From assembly GCA_934486705.1 (NCBI GenBank), contig CAKSQS010000029.1:1-30444 (forward strand): DNA of 30,444 nt. Direction: 5' to 3'. The stretch is from an uncultured Eubacteriales bacterium. Lineage in GTDB: Bacteria > Bacillota > Clostridia > Oscillospirales > Acutalibacteraceae. The notes beneath the pieces were generated by a model, which was given only the letters and a program-made list of their open reading frames with translations, did not search any database and was not told the origin of the DNA. A program made the translations under genes and the position numbers. Each line of letters opens with the position of its first letter. Position 1 is the stretch's first letter. Positions 15,852-24,334 of the stretch are shown here, piece after piece.

Positions 15852-16441
15852 GCGGTCACGCTCCCCGAAACCTCCGCCGCCGTTTCTTCGTCAAGCGGTA
15901 TTTGCTCGGCGGTGCTTTCCTCGGCGTTTTCGTTTTTAGGCAGCGGCGGCAGGCCCGATAGATCGTTTATGCCGAAACAGCGCAGGAAATTTTTGGTAGT
16001 GCCGTAAAGCAGGGGCTTACCCGGTAATTCCAGTCTGCCGCGCTCCTCAATAAGCCCTTTTTCAACAAGGGTGGTAACAACGCCAGAGCAATCAACGCCC
16101 CTTACCTGCTCGATAAACGATTTTGTAACGGGCTGATTGTAAGCCACAACCGCCAAAACCTCAAGCGCGGCGGGGGATAAAGGCGTGCGCCGCCTTATAT
16201 CAAACATTTTCTTTATATAATCGGCATATTCCGCCCTTGTTGCTAACTGATAGGTATTATCAAGCCGCAAAAGCTCCAAGCCGCTTTTTTGCTCCTTGAG
16301 CTTTTTTTCAAGCGCTTCCATTACCTTTACTACCTTTTCGGGCGCAATTTCAAAAACCTGCGAAAAGCGGTCTATGCTTTGCGGTTCGCCGCCCGAGAAA
16401 AGCACCGCCTCAAAAGCGGATGTAAGCTCTGACATTGTCAT
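15848..16441 (-). CDS. scpB: Segregation and condensation protein B
   Basis: A 197-residue ScpB with two winged-helix domains. The first starts LTSAFEAVLFSGGEPQSID. The second carries LSPAALEVLAVVAYNQPVTKSFIEQVRGVDCSGVVTTLVEKGLIEERGR and LLYGTTKNFLRCFGI, both highly typical. ScpB dimers bind ScpA and regulate the SMC condensin complex in chromosome segregation. The acidic tail is variable. It overlaps scpA by four bases. Confidence 0.96.
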   Translation of the reverse strand: MTMSELTSAFEAVLFSGGEPQSIDRFSQVFEIAPEKVVKVMEALEKKLKEQKSGLELLRLDNTYQLATRAEYADYIKKMFDIRRRTPLSPAALEVLAVVAYNQPVTKSFIEQVRGVDCSGVVTTLVEKGLIEERGRLELPGKPLLYGTTKNFLRCFGINDLSGLPPLPKNENAEESTAEQIPLDEETAAEVSGSVTA

Positions 16442-17157
16442 TTGCGTTTATGCTCCTTAATAAGTGTTATGTCGGCGTCCTCTGCGTCGCCCTCAATTTT
16501 AACACGGTTTCCCCTGCAAAGCTCGAGTACCGCCAAAAATGTGGCTACAAGCTCCGAGCGGCTGTTTGCCGTTTTGTAAAGCGATATTAGCTTTTTAGAG
16601 CCGTCCGACCATAAATTGCGCATTACGAAAACTATTTTGGTTGATACGGCGACAATCTTTTTCGCCACGATTTTGGTAAACGGCGCGGTAGAGGGGGGCA
16701 AGCGGCGCTGGCCTCTGCCCACCGCCGCAAGATACGAAAGGTACATAACGTCGGGCGAGTGGGTAAGCTCATAAGTATTATCAAATTCAAGCTCGGCGGG
16801 CTTGCGCACGAATTTATCAAACCCCGATTGCATAGCGGATAACTGCGCGGCTATTTGTCGGCAGGTCATATATTCAAGCAACTCGCCCGTAAGCTCTTCC
16901 TTAAGCCTTTGCACTTCCTCATGGCGCGGCAGCAGACTTACGGTTTTAATATACAAAAGCCTTGAAGACATTTCCAAAAATTCGCTTTTAATGTCCATTT
17001 CCTCATTGCGGAAAAGCTCTATTTGCGCCAAATACTGGTCTATAAGCACAGAAAGCTGTATATCGTAAATATTAAGCTTGTTTCGGGCTATAAGCTGTAA
17101 AAGCAAATCAAGCGGACCCTCAAAGCCCTCGATTTTATAAGAAGGTATATATTCCAT
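16438..17157 (-). CDS. scpA: Segregation and condensation protein A
   Basis: A 239-residue kleisin that bridges the SMC heads. The N terminus YKIEGFEGPLDLLLQLIARNKLNIYDIQ is the family signature. The C-terminal winged helix ends in LVATFLAVLELCRGNRV. The open frame could start 51 bases earlier, but ATG at 17157 gives the canonical N terminus. It lies 2 bp after the protease stop, with only a weak ribosome site, so translation is probably coupled. Confidence 0.95.
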   Translation of the reverse strand: MEYIPSYKIEGFEGPLDLLLQLIARNKLNIYDIQLSVLIDQYLAQIELFRNEEMDIKSEFLEMSSRLLYIKTVSLLPRHEEVQRLKEELTGELLEYMTCRQIAAQLSAMQSGFDKFVRKPAELEFDNTYELTHSPDVMYLSYLAAVGRGQRRLPPSTAPFTKIVAKKIVAVSTKIVFVMRNLWSDGSKKLISLYKTANSRSELVATFLAVLELCRGNRVKIEGDAEDADITLIKEHKRK

Positions 17158-17159
17158 AA

Positions 17160-17834
17160 TCAAATAAACGCCCTGAACGGCAGTGATGCCAGCATATTCA
17201 AAAACCACATAACGCCGTTGCTTAAATACCCCAGAGGTTTATCGAGCACACCGAGCCACAAAAGGGCTAAAAGCGCAAAGAATATATAGCGCTCATAGCG
17301 CATAAGGGCGTAATACTGCTTGTCCGGCAGCAGTGCAGATAAAAGGCGCGAGCCGTCAAGCGGGGGAATGGGTATAAGGTTGAAAACGGCAAGCGAAATG
17401 TTTATGCTTGCAATGTAGAAAAAGAAGATTGCGATATACAAAAATACCGTGCCTGTAAGCAAATACTGAAAAACATTGCAGATAATAAGGGCGATAAGCG
17501 CGACTATCAGGTTGGAAACAGGACCTGCAAGTGCGGTAAGCGCCATATCGCGCTTGGGGTGCTTAAAATAGGTCGGATTTACGCCGACGGGCTTTGCCCA
17601 GCCGAACCCGACAAGCAAAATGCACGCAGCGCCCAAATAATCGATATGCGCAAATGGGTTAAGCGTCAGCCTGCCCTGATAGCGCGGCGTGGGATCGCCG
17701 AGCTTCGTTGCGGCAAAACCGTGGGCAAATTCGTGTATTGGTAAGGTTAAAAAAATTACAACGAGAGAGGACAGTATATAGGCTATACCGCCGCTGACCG
17801 AAGTTATTCTTCCCGATAAGAGTTGATTTATCAA
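17160..17834 (-). CDS. Site-2 protease family (M50) membrane metalloprotease
   Basis: A 224-residue integral membrane protein. The zinc motif HEFAH is at residues 34-38 in the first membrane segment, and the third ligand lies in NLIPIPPLDGSRL (D160). Conserved GRLTLNPFAHIDYLG lies between. There are about five or six membrane helices and no PDZ or CBS domain, as in the short YwhC-like group. It is commonly encoded just before scpAB in Firmicutes, and its substrate is unknown. The best start is TTG at 17834, with CGGAG about 9 nt upstream. Confidence 0.9.
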   Translation of the reverse strand: MINQLLSGRITSVSGGIAYILSSLVVIFLTLPIHEFAHGFAATKLGDPTPRYQGRLTLNPFAHIDYLGAACILLVGFGWAKPVGVNPTYFKHPKRDMALTALAGPVSNLIVALIALIICNVFQYLLTGTVFLYIAIFFFYIASINISLAVFNLIPIPPLDGSRLLSALLPDKQYYALMRYERYIFFALLALLWLGVLDKPLGYLSNGVMWFLNMLASLPFRAFI

Positions 17835-17869
17835 GCTATGCAGCTCCGTTTCCGATAATAGATACTGTA

Positions 17870-17898
17870 ATTATATATCAGAGTATTGATAATTACAA
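17870..17898 (-). promoter_or_regulatory. Sigma-A promoter of the protease-scpAB operon
   Basis: On the minus strand TTGTAA (17893-17898) is 17 bp from TATAAT (17870-17875). It lies just downstream of the AraC gene end and about 36 bp before the protease start. Confidence 0.75.
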
Positions 17899-17904
17899 GA
17901 TTTT

Positions 17905-18711
17905 TTATTCTTTAATATGCTTAAGCTCCGCTATTTGCAGGCGGTACTCGGCGGGGGAAAGCGCGGTTATCTGCTTGAAGGAGCGGTTAAAGGAGCGTAT
18001 AGTTCCGAAACCCACTTCTTCCGATATATCGGATATTTTTTTATCCGTTTCCCGCAGCAGGGCGCACGCCTCGTTAATTCGCAGGCTGTTTATGTATTCG
18101 TTAAAGTTTTGCCCCAACTTTCGGTTGATAAGGTGGGAAATATAGTATTTGCTCAAATGCAGCACCTCTGCCACCGAATCAAGCGTTATGGGCTCGGTGA
18201 AATTGTGAGTGCAGTAATCCATAACGCCGTAAAACACCGAATTTTTTTCGAAATTTGCCGTTTTAAGGGTGAAATGCGGCAGCATAATGCTCATTGCAAT
18301 ATTTATATAGCCGTTGAGCCTGAGTTCATTATAACCCGTGTTTTTATTATAAAGCAGCTGTATTTTTTCAAGAATTTCGCGCAGCTCGGGTTCTTCATTC
18401 GCAGCGATAAAGTTTTTATCGGGAATACTTTTGGAAATTTCCGAAGAAAAGCCGCAAAGAATTTCGGGTGAAAAAATTATTACGATATATTCTCCCGATT
18501 TTATTGTGTTGTAATAGTGTATCTGATTGGGAAAGGCGATAAATACGTCACCCGGGTTTAAAAGGTAGCTGTTTTTATCGGCATACGCCACGGATTGCCC
18601 GTCTATCGCGTAAATAATTTCAAGCTCCTTATGCAGGTGTATGGTTTCTCCCAAAAGGTGCGAGCGGCTTATTTCAATAAGCTTGCTTTTATTTTCGTAA
18701 ATAACATTCAT
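17905..18711 (-). CDS. AraC-family transcriptional regulator
   Basis: A 268-residue regulator. The N-terminal half is a cupin ligand domain (LHKELEIIYAIDGQ, LLNPGDVFIAFPNQIHYY). The last ~100 residues are the double helix-turn-helix DNA-binding domain: ITLDSVAEVLHLSKYYISHLINRKLGQNFNEYINSLRI, then ISDISEEVGFGTIRSFNRSFKQITALSPAEYR. The start at 18711 is preceded by GGAG. Such proteins usually sense a sugar or a related small molecule. No sugar operon adjoins it; it diverges from feoA, with 69 bp between. Confidence 0.9.
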   Translation of the reverse strand: MNVIYENKSKLIEISRSHLLGETIHLHKELEIIYAIDGQSVAYADKNSYLLNPGDVFIAFPNQIHYYNTIKSGEYIVIIFSPEILCGFSSEISKSIPDKNFIAANEEPELREILEKIQLLYNKNTGYNELRLNGYINIAMSIMLPHFTLKTANFEKNSVFYGVMDYCTHNFTEPITLDSVAEVLHLSKYYISHLINRKLGQNFNEYINSLRINEACALLRETDKKISDISEEVGFGTIRSFNRSFKQITALSPAEYRLQIAELKHIKE

Positions 18712-18780
18712 GGTTATATCTCCGGCAGGGCACAAAAAATACAGTGGTGAAATATAATAAAATAAAAGGGGGAAAAGGCT

Positions 18781-19002
18781 GTGAAAACGTTAAAGGACAT
18801 TACACCCGGCGGATTTGCCACGGTTAAAGAAATAATTACCGAGGGCGATATGCGCAGGCGGCTGCTCGATATAGGGCTTATTCCGGGAACGCGGGTAGAG
18901 TGTATCGGAAAAAGCCCCGGGGGTGACCCCAAGGCATTTTTGATACGCGGCGCCGTAATTGCAATAAGGGCAGAGGACGCCGACGGAATAGCCGTGGAAT
19001 AA
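18781..19002 (+). CDS. feoA: FeoA domain protein
   Basis: A 73-residue SH3-like FeoA protein: TPGGFATVKEIITEGDMRRRLLDIGLIPGTRVECIGKSPGGDPKAFLIRGAVIAIR is almost the whole family consensus. The start is GTG, with a purine-rich AGGGGGAAAAGG site. FeoA helps the FeoB ferrous iron permease; no feoB follows here. The gene ends one base before the convergent glyA stop, with no terminator between. A -10-like TATAAT is at 18753-18758, without a good -35. Confidence 0.88.
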   Translation: MKTLKDITPGGFATVKEIITEGDMRRRLLDIGLIPGTRVECIGKSPGGDPKAFLIRGAVIAIRAEDADGIAVE

Positions 19003-19003
19003 A

Positions 19004-20239
19004 TCAGTATATGGGATAACGCGAGCAAAGCTCGGTTACTTCGCTTGTGATTTTTTTCTTATTCGGCTCAAAATCATTTGCGCAAAGGGCTATCCATTTT
19101 GCAATGCTTGCCATTTCGGGCTCTTTAAAGCCGCGCGTGGTAACGGCGGGCGTGCCTACTCGCAGTCCGCTTGTTACAAACGGGCTTTGCGGGTCGTTTG
19201 GTACGGTGTTTTTATTCGCGGTAATATGCACCTCATCAAGCCTGTGCTCAAGCTCTTTTCCTGTAACGCCGTTCTTTATAAGCTTAATTAAAATAAGGTG
19301 GTTATCCGTCCCGCCCGATACTATATCAAAGCCCTCGCCCTGAAGTGCTGAGCAGAGCGCCTTTGAATTTTTAAGTATCTGCTGCTGATATTCTTTAAAT
19401 TCGGGTGTGAGCGCTTCGCCCAAAGCTACCGCCTTTGCAGCGATTATATGCATAAGCGGGCCGCCCTGTGTGCCGGGGAAAATGGCTTTGTCTATTTGTG
19501 CGGCATACTTTTCTTTGCAGAGAATAAGCCCGCCGCGCGGACCGCGCAGCGTTTTATGGGTGGTAGTCGTAACAACGTCTGCATACGGCACGGGCGAGGG
19601 GTGCAGCCCAGCGGCTACAAGACCCGCAATGTGCGCCATATCCACCATTAAATACGCGCCTACTTCGTCGGCAATTTCACGGCAGCGCTTAAAATCTATT
19701 ATACGCGAATACGCGCTTGCGCCCGCAATTATCATTTTAGGTTTGCATTCAAGCGCTATGCGGCTCATTTCGTCGTAATCTATCATTTCGGTTTCGGGGT
19801 TTACGCCGTAGGGAACAACGTTGAAATATTTTCCCGAAATATTAACAGGTGAGCCGTGCGATAAATGCCCGCCCTGCTGCAAATTCATACCCATAACCGT
19901 ATCGCCGGGCTGTAAAAAGGCGAAAAATACGGCAAGATTAGCGCTTGCGCCGCAGTGCGGCTGAACGTTTGCGTGCTCTGCGCCGAAAAGCTTTTTTGCG
20001 CGCTCTCTTGCAATGTTTTCAACCACGTCTACATATTGGCAGCCGCCGTAATAGCGCTTGCCGGGGTAGCCCTCGGCATATTTATTTGTAAGCACTCCGC
20101 CCGCTGCTAAAAGCACGCCCTTTGAAACAATGTTTTCCGAGGCGATAAGCTCTATATTGTGCTGCTGGCGCTCAAGCTCCGCATGGCAGGCGGCTGCAAC
20201 CTCGGTATCATAACTTTTAAGCTCTTCAAAAAAATTCAT
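19004..20239 (-). CDS. glyA: Serine hydroxymethyltransferase
   Basis: A 411-residue PLP enzyme that converts serine and tetrahydrofolate to glycine and methylene-tetrahydrofolate. Family motifs are IELIASENIVS, TNKYAEGYPGKRYYGGCQ, SGSPVN-like HGSPVN, and VVTTTTHKTLRGPRGG with the PLP lysine K229. It ends in the usual small C-terminal domain. AGGAGG precedes ATG. It lies 11 bp after purB, and the two link one-carbon and purine metabolism in one operon. Confidence 0.97.
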   Translation of the reverse strand: MNFFEELKSYDTEVAAACHAELERQQHNIELIASENIVSKGVLLAAGGVLTNKYAEGYPGKRYYGGCQYVDVVENIARERAKKLFGAEHANVQPHCGASANLAVFFAFLQPGDTVMGMNLQQGGHLSHGSPVNISGKYFNVVPYGVNPETEMIDYDEMSRIALECKPKMIIAGASAYSRIIDFKRCREIADEVGAYLMVDMAHIAGLVAAGLHPSPVPYADVVTTTTHKTLRGPRGGLILCKEKYAAQIDKAIFPGTQGGPLMHIIAAKAVALGEALTPEFKEYQQQILKNSKALCSALQGEGFDIVSGGTDNHLILIKLIKNGVTGKELEHRLDEVHITANKNTVPNDPQSPFVTSGLRVGTPAVTTRGFKEPEMASIAKWIALCANDFEPNKKKITSEVTELCSRYPIY

Positions 20240-20250
20240 ATAATTTCCTC

Positions 20251-21687
20251 CTATACGTTTAAAACCGCATTTATGCTTTCGGTATTGTATTTTTTAAGTA
20301 TCGGGTTAATAACGTCCCTTATAAATTCCTCGGTTTGAGAAACGCTTCTGCCGATATACTTCTGCGGGTCAAGCTCCTTTATAATTTCCTCATATGTAAG
20401 CGGAATGCGTTCATCAGCGGCAATCCGTTCTATAAGGTCGTTAGTACCGCCCTCAAGCTTGACCTTTGCGGCAGCCTTGTGCGATAAAACGCGGATTATC
20501 TCGTGCAGCTCCTGACGGTCGCCTCCGCGCTTTACCGATTCCATCATAATATTTTCGGTAGCCATAAAGGGCAGCTTTTCCATAACTCGGCGGTTAATTA
20601 CTTTTTCGTAAACCACAAGATTTGAGGTTACATTTATGTAAATATTAAGTATGGCGTCCACCGCCAAAAACGCCTCGGCAACGGAAATGCGCTTATTTGC
20701 GCTGTCGTCAAGCGTGCGCTCAAACCACTGTGTGCCTGCGGTCATTGCAGGGTTTAATGAGTCTGTTATTACATATCTTGCAAGGGAAGAAATGCGCTCG
20801 CACCGCATTGGGTTGCGTTTATACGGCATTGCGGATGAGCCTATCTGGCTTTTGCCGAACGGCTCTTCCATTTCTTCAAACGATTGCAAAAGGCGCATAT
20901 CGTTTGAAAACTTGTAGGCGCTTTGCGCAAAGGCAGACAGCACCGAAAGGAAATACGAATCGGTCTTTCTTGAATAGGTCTGCCCCGAAACGGGTACGCA
21001 GGAGTCAAAGCCTAAATCCTCGGCGATAAGTTTTTCAAGCTTTTTAACCTTTTCTTCGTCTCCCGAGAAAAGCTCCATAAAGCTTGCCTGAGTGCCCGTA
21101 GTACCCTTAGAGCCTAAAAGCTTTAAATTTTCAAGCTGAAATTCAAGGTTATGAATGTCCTGTGAAAGCTCATACATCCAGAGCGTTGCACGCTTGCCCA
21201 CGGTGGTAAGCTGCGCGGGCTGCAAGTGAGTGTAGGCAAGGCAGGGCAGAGCCTTGTATTTCAGCGCAAAATCAGAAAGATTTTTAAGCACCTGCGCCGC
21301 TTTTTTCATAATTATACCCGATGCTTCACGCAGAATTATAATGTCGGTGTTATCCCCCACATAGCAGCTTGTAGCGCCCAGATGAATTATGGGCTCTGCC
21401 TTCGGGCACTGCACGCCGAACGCGTAAACGTGGGACATAACGTCGTGCCGCACCTCTTTTTCGCGCGCCTCGGCAACGTCGTAGTTAATGTTATCCTTAT
21501 TAGCCTCCATTTCGGCTATCTGTTCGTCGGTAATGTTGAGCCCTAACTCCTTTTCGGCTTTGGCAAGGGCTATCCAAAGCTTTCGCCAGGTGCGGAATTT
21601 AAAGTTTTCAGAAAAAACGTGCTGCATCTCGTCCGATGCATAGCGGGTTGAGAGCGGGGAAATGTAAGAGTCTTTAATATCGGGCAT
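20251..21687 (-). CDS. purB: Adenylosuccinate lyase
   Basis: A 478-residue member of the fumarase/aspartase superfamily. It cleaves SAICAR and adenylosuccinate in purine synthesis. It starts SPLSTRYASDEM, has HVYAFG with the active-site region, AYTHLQPAQLTTVGKRA, and the signature GSSAMPYKRNPMRCERI with the catalytic serine loop. The length matches the long clostridial form. AAAGGAG precedes ATG, and a consensus promoter lies upstream. Confidence 0.97.
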   Translation of the reverse strand: MPDIKDSYISPLSTRYASDEMQHVFSENFKFRTWRKLWIALAKAEKELGLNITDEQIAEMEANKDNINYDVAEAREKEVRHDVMSHVYAFGVQCPKAEPIIHLGATSCYVGDNTDIIILREASGIIMKKAAQVLKNLSDFALKYKALPCLAYTHLQPAQLTTVGKRATLWMYELSQDIHNLEFQLENLKLLGSKGTTGTQASFMELFSGDEEKVKKLEKLIAEDLGFDSCVPVSGQTYSRKTDSYFLSVLSAFAQSAYKFSNDMRLLQSFEEMEEPFGKSQIGSSAMPYKRNPMRCERISSLARYVITDSLNPAMTAGTQWFERTLDDSANKRISVAEAFLAVDAILNIYINVTSNLVVYEKVINRRVMEKLPFMATENIMMESVKRGGDRQELHEIIRVLSHKAAAKVKLEGGTNDLIERIAADERIPLTYEEIIKELDPQKYIGRSVSQTEEFIRDVINPILKKYNTESINAVLNV

Positions 21688-21724
21688 AGGTTTCTCCTTT
21701 TTCGGCTATATATAGTATGTGGAA

Positions 21725-21753
21725 ATTATATCATACCCATCATATTTTGTCAA
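21725..21753 (-). promoter_or_regulatory. Sigma-A promoter of purB-glyA
   Basis: On the minus strand TTGACA (21748-21753), a 17-bp spacer and TATAAT (21725-21730) match consensus exactly. The promoter is back to back with that of the small plus-strand gene. Confidence 0.9.
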
Positions 21754-21775
21754 TTATAAGGAGGTATATTTTGGC

Positions 21776-21804
21776 TTGAATAAGGCGCTTTGATGTGCTA
21801 TAAT
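21776..21804 (+). promoter_or_regulatory. Sigma-A promoter of the MarR-like gene
   Basis: TTGAAT (21776-21781) is 17 bp from TATAAT (21799-21804). It ends 31 bp before the start codon. Confidence 0.8.
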
Positions 21805-21835
21805 TTTTTTGCAAATTTCAAAGCAGGTGAAACAA

Positions 21836-22204
21836 ATGAATAACGATAACGAGAAAATTATAAAGCTTTTAAGTAAAATAAACGCGGCGCAAAGCGAAAT
21901 GATAGCCGCGGTTTCGCACCGCTCGGGGCATACCGCCGAGGAAACCGCCGCGCTTTTGCGGCTTTTTGACGCGGGAAACGCCGAAAGAATTTCCGCCGAT
22001 CTTATACCCGAAAAGCTGAAAAAGGAAAATATGGTTGATGTAAAGGCGGACGGCTCCGCCGTGCTTACGGGTAAGGGCGCAATAGCGGCAAAGGCAATGA
22101 GCATAAGTCGGGAAAAATTCTCCTTGCAGCTGCTGCGGGATATTACTCCCGAGGAGCGCTTTGTGCTTATAAATGTGCTTGAAAAAATGTTGAAAAACAT
22201 CTAA
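21836..22204 (+). CDS. Small MarR-like winged-helix protein (tentative)
   Basis: A 122-residue cytoplasmic protein. The middle (TAEETAALLRLFDAG, then EKLKKENMVDVKADGSAVLTGKGAIAAK) could be a winged helix with a short wing. The end, LLRDITPEERFVLINVLEKMLKN, is like the dimer helix of MarR proteins. The recognition helix is not clearly recognisable, so function is unsure. The start at 21836 is preceded by CAGGTG, and the in-frame upstream extension overlaps the promoter. It stands just before groESL as a separate unit. Confidence 0.5.
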   Translation: MNNDNEKIIKLLSKINAAQSEMIAAVSHRSGHTAEETAALLRLFDAGNAERISADLIPEKLKKENMVDVKADGSAVLTGKGAIAAKAMSISREKFSLQLLRDITPEERFVLINVLEKMLKNI

Positions 22205-22238
22205 TTATTAACAAAAATTTAATTTTTGAAATGCGGTA

Positions 22239-22266
22239 TTGACTTTCCCTGATTTTCGACTATAAT
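22239..22266 (+). promoter_or_regulatory. Sigma-A promoter of groES-groEL
   Basis: TTGACT (22239-22244), a 16-bp spacer and TATAAT (22261-22266). No CIRCE element (TTAGCACTC-N9-GAGTGCTAA) is present around it. Confidence 0.75.
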
Positions 22267-22284
22267 GTATAATGCAGTTAAAAA

Positions 22285-22305
22285 AAGACGGTAAAAAAGC
22301 GTCTT
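22285..22305 (+). promoter_or_regulatory. 6-9-6 inverted repeat in the groESL leader
   Basis: AAGACG and CGTCTT are separated by exactly 9 bp, about 13 bp after the expected transcription start. This is the place and spacing where CIRCE usually lies, but the sequence is different. It may be an operator for another heat-shock repressor, or a 5' hairpin that stabilises the mRNA. Confidence 0.4.
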
Positions 22306-22333
22306 CTGAAAATAAGTTTGGAGGAATTTGATT

Positions 22334-22618
22334 ATGAAAATTAAACCTTTGGCAGATAATGTTGTCATTAAGGCGACAGAGGCAGAGGAAACCACCAAAA
22401 GCGGTATAGTTTTAACATCCGCCGCGAAAGAAAAGCCGCAGGTTGCGGTTGTTGTGGCTGTAGGGCCGGGCGGCACGGTTGACGGTAAAGAGGTGAAGAT
22501 GTCCGTTAAAGAGGGCGACAAGGTAATCGCCGCAAAATACTCGGGCACAGATATTAAAATCGACGGCGAGGAATACACAATTCTTCACCAGTCGGATATT
22601 TTGGCAATAGTTGAATAA
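22334..22618 (+). CDS. groES: Co-chaperonin GroES
   Basis: A 94-residue GroES: MKIKPLADNVVIKATEAEETTKSGIVL, then VVAVGPGG, the mobile-loop region, and GTDIKIDGEEYTILHQSDILAIVE. Seven copies cap GroEL. ATG at 22334 is preceded by GGAGG. It lies 17 bp before groEL in the standard order. Confidence 0.97.
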   Translation: MKIKPLADNVVIKATEAEETTKSGIVLTSAAKEKPQVAVVVAVGPGGTVDGKEVKMSVKEGDKVIAAKYSGTDIKIDGEEYTILHQSDILAIVE

Positions 22619-22635
22619 TCGGAGGTAAATTTATT

Positions 22636-24273
22636 ATGGCTAAAAATATTATTTTCGGCGAGGACGCCAGAAAATCACTTCAGGCAGGCGTTGATAAATT
22701 GGCAGACGCCGTAAAGGTAACCTTAGGACCTAAGGGCAGAAACGTTGTTCTCGATAAGAAATACGGCTCGCCCCTTATTACAAACGACGGCGTGACCATA
22801 GCAAAGGAAATAGAGCTTGACGACCCGTTTGAAAATATGGGCGCTCAGCTTGTAAAGGAAGTATCGGTTAAAACTAACGACGCTGCGGGCGACGGCACTA
22901 CCACAGCCACCGTTTTGGCACAGGCTCTTATTAAAGAGGGTATGAAGAACGTTGCCGCGGGCGCTAACCCGATGGTAGTTAAAAAAGGTATTAAGAGCGC
23001 GGTTGATACCGCTATCGATACAGTGGTAAAGAACTCCAAGAAGGTAAGCGGCAGCGATGACATTGCGCGCGTTGCCACCGTTTCCTCGGGCGACGAGGTT
23101 ATAGGCAAGCTTATTGCCGAGGCTATGAGCAAGGTTACGGCTGACGGCGTTATCACGGTTGAAGAATCAAAGACCGCCGAAACATACTCAGAGGTTGTTG
23201 AGGGTATGCAGTTTGACCGCGGATACATCACCCCCTATATGGTGACCGATTCCGATAAAATGGAGGCTGTGCTTGACGACGCTCTTATCCTTATAACCGA
23301 TAAGAAGATTTCCAACATTCAGGAAATTCTGCCGCTGCTTGAGCAGATAGTGCAGGCTGGCAAAAAGCTGCTAATAATTGCAGAGGATATTGAGGGCGAG
23401 GCTCTCTCAACCCTTATTGTAAACAAGCTGCGCGGTACGTTTACCTGCGTTGCGGTTAAAGCCCCCGGCTTTGGCGACAGACGTAAAGAAATGCTCCGTG
23501 ATATAGCTATTCTTACAGGCGGCGAGGTTATCTCCGAAGAACTCGGACTTGAACTTAAGGATACCACAATGGAGCAGCTCGGTAAGGCGCGCCAGGTTAA
23601 GGTTACAAAGGAAAATACCATTATTGTTGACGGTGCGGGTGACTCCGCCGCTATTAAGGACAGAGTAGCCCAGATAAGAAACGAGCTTGCGGCTACAACC
23701 TCCGATTTTGATAAAGAAAAGCTACAGGAAAGACTTGCAAAGCTTGCGGGCGGCGTAGCCGTTATTAAAGTAGGCGCTGCCACCGAAATTGAAATGAAGG
23801 ATAAAAAGCTCCGCATAGAGGACGCTCTTTCCGCTACCAAGGCAGCCGTTGAAGAGGGCATTGTTGCGGGCGGCGGCGTAGCGCTTATTAACGCTATTCC
23901 CGCAGTTAAGGCGCTGCTTGATACCGTTTCGGGCGATGAAAAGACGGGCGTTAATATAGTGCTTAAGGCTCTTGAAGCCCCGATTAAGCAGATTGCATTC
24001 AACGCAGGTCTTGAAGGCTCTGTAATAATTGATAAAATTGTTAACAGCGGCAAGGTAAACTACGGCTTTGACGCTTACAACGAGACCTATACCGATATGA
24101 TAGACGCCGGCATTGTTGACCCGACCAAGGTTACACGCTCGGCTCTTGAAAACGCCGCGTCCGTTGCGGCAATGGTTCTTACAACCGAGAGCCTTGTTGC
24201 AGATAAGAAAGAGGATGCCGCCGCTGCAAACGCAGCCGCAGCTGCCGCCGCACAGGCGGGCGGAATGTATTGA
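22636..24273 (+). CDS. groEL: Chaperonin GroEL
   Basis: A 545-residue 60-kDa chaperonin, full length. It has VKVTLGPKGRNVVLDKKYGSPLITNDGVTIAKEIEL, the ATP site NDAAGDGTTTATVLAQ, and the region AATEIEMKDKKLRIEDALSATKAAVEEGIVAGGGVAL. The tail is Ala-rich and ends AGGMY, shorter than the usual repeated GGM. It refolds proteins in a double-ring cage with GroES. A strong terminator follows. Confidence 0.98.
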   Translation: MAKNIIFGEDARKSLQAGVDKLADAVKVTLGPKGRNVVLDKKYGSPLITNDGVTIAKEIELDDPFENMGAQLVKEVSVKTNDAAGDGTTTATVLAQALIKEGMKNVAAGANPMVVKKGIKSAVDTAIDTVVKNSKKVSGSDDIARVATVSSGDEVIGKLIAEAMSKVTADGVITVEESKTAETYSEVVEGMQFDRGYITPYMVTDSDKMEAVLDDALILITDKKISNIQEILPLLEQIVQAGKKLLIIAEDIEGEALSTLIVNKLRGTFTCVAVKAPGFGDRRKEMLRDIAILTGGEVISEELGLELKDTTMEQLGKARQVKVTKENTIIVDGAGDSAAIKDRVAQIRNELAATTSDFDKEKLQERLAKLAGGVAVIKVGAATEIEMKDKKLRIEDALSATKAAVEEGIVAGGGVALINAIPAVKALLDTVSGDEKTGVNIVLKALEAPIKQIAFNAGLEGSVIIDKIVNSGKVNYGFDAYNETYTDMIDAGIVDPTKVTRSALENAASVAAMVLTTESLVADKKEDAAAANAAAAAAAQAGGMY

Positions 24274-24297
24274 TTTCCGAACGATAAAATAAAGCAA

Positions 24298-24332
24298 ACT
24301 GTCGCTTGCGGGTTTTTCCCGCAGGCGGCAGT
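24298..24332 (+). terminator. Rho-independent terminator of groESL
   Basis: A 15-bp stem (24298-24312 with 24318-24332) and a TTTTT loop, then a T-rich tail. Two G-U pairs exist only on the plus-strand RNA, which assigns it to groESL. It overlaps none of the convergent YfcE-like gene. Confidence 0.9.
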
Positions 24333-24334
24333 CT

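Noticed and set aside
22205..22333. CIRCE element before groES
   Set aside because: Neither TTAGCACTC nor GAGTGCTAA-like half sites are present.
23319..24297. Long minus-strand open frames across groEL
   Set aside because: They are shadows of a codon-biased gene with no known family pattern.
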